Source of the DNA: Psilocybe azurescens
Lineage: Eukaryota > Basidiomycota > Agaricomycetes > Agaricales > Agrocybaceae
Direction: 5' to 3'
NCBI GenBank assembly: GCA_023853785.1
Contig: JAJIRX010000044.1
Coordinates: 1-26,349, forward strand
Length of the DNA stretch: 26,349 bases
The position numbers and the translations under genes are program-made. This document shows, piece after piece, positions 22,509-26,349 of the stretch. The notes below the pieces were generated by a model. That model saw only the letters and a program-made list of their open reading frames with translations. It ran no database searches and had not been told where the DNA came from. Positions within the stretch are counted from its first letter, which is position 1. Every line of letters begins with the position of its first letter.

Positions 22509-23518
22509 ATGATGTCTTCCACAAAGTTATTGGCTTGGTCTGTCCTTGCGTTCCAGATTATGGGCGCATTCGCATCTCCAGCTATTCCACAGTCAGGCAA
22601 TGTAAAATTATCATCTTCTCAGAGGCTGTTAGATATCTGATGTTTAATTACTAGGTCTTAAATCGTGCTGGTACTGCCACCGACGAGTTTGTCAACACTC
22701 CAGCGGGACCTGTCCTCAAGTCCAAGGTCCACCCCATCCCTGAAGGTGCTCGAGTTGAGCAGAACGGCCAATCCATCAATGTCATTGCAGCCAACGGTAC
22801 TACTCTTCACAGCACAGCGTTTACAAAGAATACCGTCAACCGACACCCTCTTCAGCGTCGAGACCTTCAATCGGGATACGTTGCATTAGCATACTGGGAA
22901 ACACAGACCCCAGTCCAATTTCCACTTTCACTACTTTATGGTCGGTCCCCTCAGTTCCTGAGAATATCGATGGACAACTTCTCTACATCTTCAACGCTCT
23001 TGAGCCAGAGAGCTTTGACGCAATTTTGCAACCCGTCTTGCAATTCGGCGTGTCTCCAGCTGGAGGCGGCAATTATTGGTCGGTCGCGTCTTGGTGGCTT
23101 ATAGGATTGGATGTCTTCCATACCCCGTCACTCAGGTAGCCGTTGGGCAGACGCTCGTCGGCGTCATGACTCTTCAGAGCATCACGAATCCAGGCGGGGT
23201 ACCATCCTACAACTACAATTCCGTGTTCACGGGTATTCCCGCATCTTCTATTTCTATTTCCTCGACAGAGCCGCTGCCTATAACTTTTGAGGCTTTGGAA
23301 ATATATGGAGCCACTGGACCCACAGATCTCCCCGTGGACGCACGTCAATGAGGTCAATTGACATCGTCAAACGTGATGGTACCCGTCCGACAGTCAGCTG
23401 GTCGACCACCAGTGATACCGCTGAAGGGTTTGTGGTTTCGGTCGTATCAAATTCGGTACCTAATGGGCAGGTTGATATTTTCTATCCCCCAATGAGTCTT
23501 TGTCTTCCTATGTTTTAA
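22509..23518 (+). CDS. Secreted protein with propeptide, unknown beta-rich domain; three frame breaks
   Basis: Exon 1 (22509-22601) encodes MMSSTKLLAWSVLAF then QIMGAFASPA, a typical secretion signal with probable cleavage after ASPA or nearby. A 53-nt intron follows, then exon 2 from 22655. The propeptide ends at the dibasic site PLQRR followed by DLQSGYVALAYWE. The mature part contains LWSVPSVPENIDGQLLYIF, NALEPESFDAILQPVLQFGV, SPAGGGNYWSVASWWLIG, GVPSYNYNSVFTGIPASSIS, EALEIYGATGPTDLP and TSDTAEGFVVSVVSNSVPNG. I know this pattern as a mushroom secreted family without a firm function; it looks like a beta-sandwich. Reading through needs one extra base at 22916-22920, in the C run 23123-23126 and near 23340-23343. 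It stops at 23518. The family is clear; the intactness is not. Confidence 0.65.
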
Positions 23519-23865
23519 TTTTTACGAACAATTGCTGATATATGTTACTTGACTATACACCGCTAAGTAATAGTCAAGTATACGCACTACTGCATATAGC
23601 TCAAGTTGTTCGCTTGTAGTGTTGTTCATCGATAGTCTACAAGTAAATGTATATATATATATATAAATGATTGTGAGAAAATGAAGGGAACTGGTAATCA
23701 GTCAAAGACCCGCTCTTTCACTGCACTAAGTAGTTACAGAATAAGCGCCCAAGCCTGAGAGTCGAACGACTGCGCATGCAAAGAGCTGTAGCTATGACTA
23801 CAGTAACCAGTTGATAGATATATATATGACAGGACACATAAAGGTCGAGCTGTCCTGTTAGCCAT
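23519..23865. other. Intergenic with hairpin and AT repeats
   Basis: Holds a hairpin with TACTTGACTA and TAGTCAAGTA arms (about 23546-23581), a (TA)n microsatellite at about 23650-23665 and another TA-rich run near 23815. No gene recognised. Confidence 0.5.
23650..23665. repeat. (TA)n microsatellite
   Basis: Eight TA units in a row. Confidence 0.8.
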
Positions 23866-24300
23866 TTATAATTGCGACTCCTTCTGGTTTGCAAAATGGT
23901 AGATGGCCATTTTCATCGCGAGCAAACCATACACAGCGCCATGTTCAAGAAGTAAAGCCATGTGAAACATTGTAAGACTACCAATCTTTTTGTCAGCATC
24001 AACATGCTGTTCCACCAGAAGTCGGATAACATGGTAGCAGCGTAACATGCCTTTTTGTTCCTCGTACTGGGAGACAGGTTTTGGTTCGTCGGACAGATAT
24101 TTGGCCCCGGGTAACAGTCCACAATAAGGTACACCGCTGTATATCATTGCAACAAAACGGGAGCCAGCCCTTCTACGTCTTTGTAGTCCGGATCGGCCCC
24201 ACATCCGACCAGCTCAGATAAAAACAAGACATCGCCGTGCATAGCCCAAAGATGAGCGACTTTCCTTGTTAATTCTAGAGTGAAACCGTTGAAGGCGTCG
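23866..24300 (-). pseudogene. Ankyrin-repeat protein relic
   Basis: On the minus strand the segment reads AMHGDVLFLSELVGCGADPD then YKDVEGLAPV, a good ankyrin repeat (GD..F...L...GADP...D..G..P). Next come YSGVPYCGLLPGAKYLSDEP and CYHVIRLLVEQHVDADKKIG, a second repeat, then LTMFHMALLLEHGA. A stop and one-base slip lie near 24150, between APVLLQ and the next block. The last part lacks about ten residues expected between LTMFHMA and LLLEHGA. No start codon context or intact 5' exon was found. I recall similar blocks in mushroom ankyrin/MYND proteins. Most likely a decayed fragment. Confidence 0.55.
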
Positions 24301-25407
24301 CCACCACCGTGGTAGCTATATCAGGATAATATGGCTCGGCCCATTTACACGGCTTGGTCCCCAGCATGTGGGCGTTTGGACGACCTAAAATTGTTGACCG
24401 ATAACTTGCCTAAGCCCGCAATGACTAAGCGGCAAAGACTCCCCCTAACTTAGCTGACAAAGAGTTGACTCCCAATAAACACTTCAGAACATCGAGAGCG
24501 TATTATTTTGTCAATCACAAATTGTATGCAGGAATTCCGGGAACGGTCATGATGATGAAGTGATTCAATAGACAAAACCAAAAACCCAACCGCGACGGTA
24601 CACACATACACGTGATGTGAATTAATGCCCACAGGGATCACGACATGACAGTTCCTCTGGACCAACTCTGGACCAAACGTTGTTACTTGTAGAGAGGGAA
24701 GACAGTGGGGTCCAATTTCCTCCCCATTCATGAAGGCCAGGGCGAGTTCATATCCCCCAAATACACTCTATCGTGATGTCACCTTGTTACGAGCAAGGCT
24801 GGAGCGAGTTTGCGCGAACGGAATCAACTCGAAGCAGCAAGAGGAGGGGAGAAGGTATGTTGATTCAACGCGAAGTTGCGGAATCAACACGAAGTCGCGA
24901 GAAGTCGAGTACTACGTACAAATAATTAAGTAAAGTGATAAACAATATCCAAGTCTGAGAAAGTAACAAGATGATCAGAGAGAGCTGACGGCACAGGACA
25001 AAGAGAACCTGGGGAAGGCATGCAAGGAAGAGGAGAGGCCGGAGTATGGAATGCGAAAGGTAAATAAAGAATAAGAGATACAGATAGTGAAGCCAAAGGT
25101 GACAAGCAAACACGGAAAGAAATGGTTGGAGAGTGAGGGTACAAGCGGATGAACGAGGAGACTTCGACGCGGCACGAGAAGACGAAAGGATAAGGCGAGA
25201 AAGCCTCACGAGGATGAGCATAATCCTGATCATGACATATATATACTAAGGTTTAATACTTATCCGACTAGTTCATTACCCCGTTGGAATTTTTGCAGCG
25301 TTTTTGAAAAGGGACATGCAACACTGGACCTTGGGAGGGACAAAAGTAATAATTTTCATGAATATGTGGTACTATCACACAGACAATGTACGCAAGCACC
25401 TGATTGA
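24301..25407. other. Intergenic, purine-rich, short repeats
   Basis: No supported gene. The plus strand is strongly purine-rich from about 24950 to 25210. Three imperfect copies of a 14-mer like GAATCAACNCGAAG lie at 24821, 24862 and 24881. The segment could be a remnant of a retroelement LTR, but no matching second LTR or target duplication was found. Confidence 0.4.
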
Positions 25408-26349
25408 TTACAGAGTATTTTGAGCGTCTTGAATGATAGTGACGGCCGCCTTTTCAGAGATCATGTAGACCGCGGCGATGATGTACAGGCTAGGAATTTT
25501 TGGGAAGACACTTGCGTCGACGACGCGCAGGCCAATCACACCTTTAACCCGGAATTTCGAATCCAAACCGACGTTTCGTTGTCGTCGTCTGCGCCAATGG
25601 GTACTGTGCAACTTGCATGATGACCCCAAGCTTCGTCTTTGATCCACTGCTTTATGTCCGCTTCGCTTTGAATACTAGGTCCAGGAATTTCCTCCGTGAA
25701 GACCCCGCCGAGAGGGATAGAAGATTGGAACATCTTCCGAGCAAGTTGAACGCCCTCAAACGATGCTTGCACGTCGAGATCACCGCCAGTTGTATAGCTC
25801 TTGAAGCTTATCTGTGGTGTATCTCTGGGATCGTTTGATTTCAAAGTGACCGTACCCGCATTGTTTCGACTATGAGCTTTAAGCACAAGCCACGTCCAAT
25901 GCCGACTGTCGGCACTCGTTCGATTCGAGTAGCCCGGGAAGTATCCATGGAAGTTCGCGGGAACACCTGCGATGATGATGTCCGCCTCGGTCTTGCAGCC
26001 ACGCTAGTCTGTTGGACGATACCTAACGCGTATCCATTCGTCGCATATACACCATGATCAAGTGAGTTGTCGCGCCATTGAATGAAGCACGGATCATTGG
26101 TGGTGTTGAGGAACGTACAACCATTTAAATCGACGAAATTGCTGTTTGCTGAGCCAACCACGCCGACTTCGTACCTGTCCTGCATGTTGGTACCGACCGC
26201 GGGGAATCGCGAATGACGGAAATGTTGAATTTTGATAGTTCGTCAGCCGGACCGATACCGGATAGTTTCAGTAGTTGTGGTGTATTGAACGCTCCACCCG
26301 ACAAGATGACCTCACGGCTGGCAAAAGCGGAAGCAGTGGAAGACGCAGA
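25408..26349 (-). CDS. GMC oxidoreductase, C-terminal part, 5' end outside window; frame-broken
   Basis: An FAD-dependent alcohol or choline-type oxidoreductase; mushroom relatives include aryl-alcohol oxidases that supply hydrogen peroxide for lignin decay. The minus-strand sequence begins inside the gene with [23 protein letters not shown], the second GMC signature. Then come [74 protein letters not shown] (with the likely catalytic His) and [20 protein letters not shown] followed by FPKIP. It ends [16 protein letters not shown] with the stop at 25408. No introns are seen in this part. Four segments lie in different frames, with one-base slips near 26201-26206, 25992-25998 and 25568-25575. 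The first GMC signature and FAD site would lie beyond 26349. Substrate cannot be told. Confidence 0.8.

Noticed and set aside
23750..23830. tRNA-like piece on the minus strand with a T-loop-like GTTCGACTC and CTTTGCATG
   Set aside because: The T stem does not pair, no matching 5' acceptor strand is found and the other arms have the wrong loop sizes.
24865..25233. 122-codon hydrophobic minus-strand open frame resembling a membrane protein
   Set aside because: It is the pyrimidine-rich complement of a purine-rich tract, which yields Leu/Ser/Phe-rich translations by composition alone.
1..26349. A biosynthetic gene cluster
   Set aside because: No core synthase, terpene cyclase or P450 was seen; the gene families present share no evident pathway.

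Overview
The window looks like nuclear DNA of a filamentous basidiomycete, most likely an agaricomycete mushroom. Genes are cut by many introns of about 50-65 nt with GT...AG ends. Several families seen here are typical of mushroom genomes: DUF6533 seven-helix proteins, But2-like single-pass membrane proteins, MYND/MSS51-like proteins, GMC oxidoreductases and a UBE3D-like HECT_2 protein. No bacterial, mitochondrial or viral gene was recognised.

Layout. 1-3.5 kb (+): a UBE3D-like E2-binding protein, multi-exon. 3.9-5.1 kb (-): an intact six-exon proline iminopeptidase-like hydrolase of 309 residues whose exon phases all close. 5.9-6.9 kb (+) and 9.3-10.3 kb (+): two tandem But2-like membrane-protein paralogues with the same intron positions. 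Between them lies an 852-bp, almost perfectly palindromic foldback element (7929-8780) with CACTG ends and a TAA target duplication. 10.5-11.0 kb: a 476-bp hAT-like MITE with a perfect 8-bp target duplication. 12.5-14.2 kb (-): a DUF6533 seven-helix gene. 15.2-16.2 kb: the relic of a second DUF6533 gene, cut by a 660-bp TA-flanked MITE. 16.6-17.5 kb (-): an unrecognised two-exon gene. 18.5-20.2 kb (+): a MYND-finger/MSS51-like gene, badly disrupted. 22.5-23.5 kb (+): a secreted protein with signal peptide and dibasic propeptide site. 23.9-24.3 kb (-): an ankyrin-repeat relic. 25.4 kb to the end (-): the C-terminal part of a GMC oxidoreductase that runs off the window.

The genes do not form an obvious pathway or cluster. 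The region reads as an accessory, transposon-seeded stretch with local gene duplication and decay. Its most striking general property is that most genes carry single-base frame breaks, often in or beside short homopolymers, while splice sites and protein similarity on both sides are well kept. Either the assembly contains uncorrected indels or many genes here are freshly decayed. Two genes (the hydrolase and the first But2-like gene) are clean. All family names come from motif recognition by eye, not from a database search.
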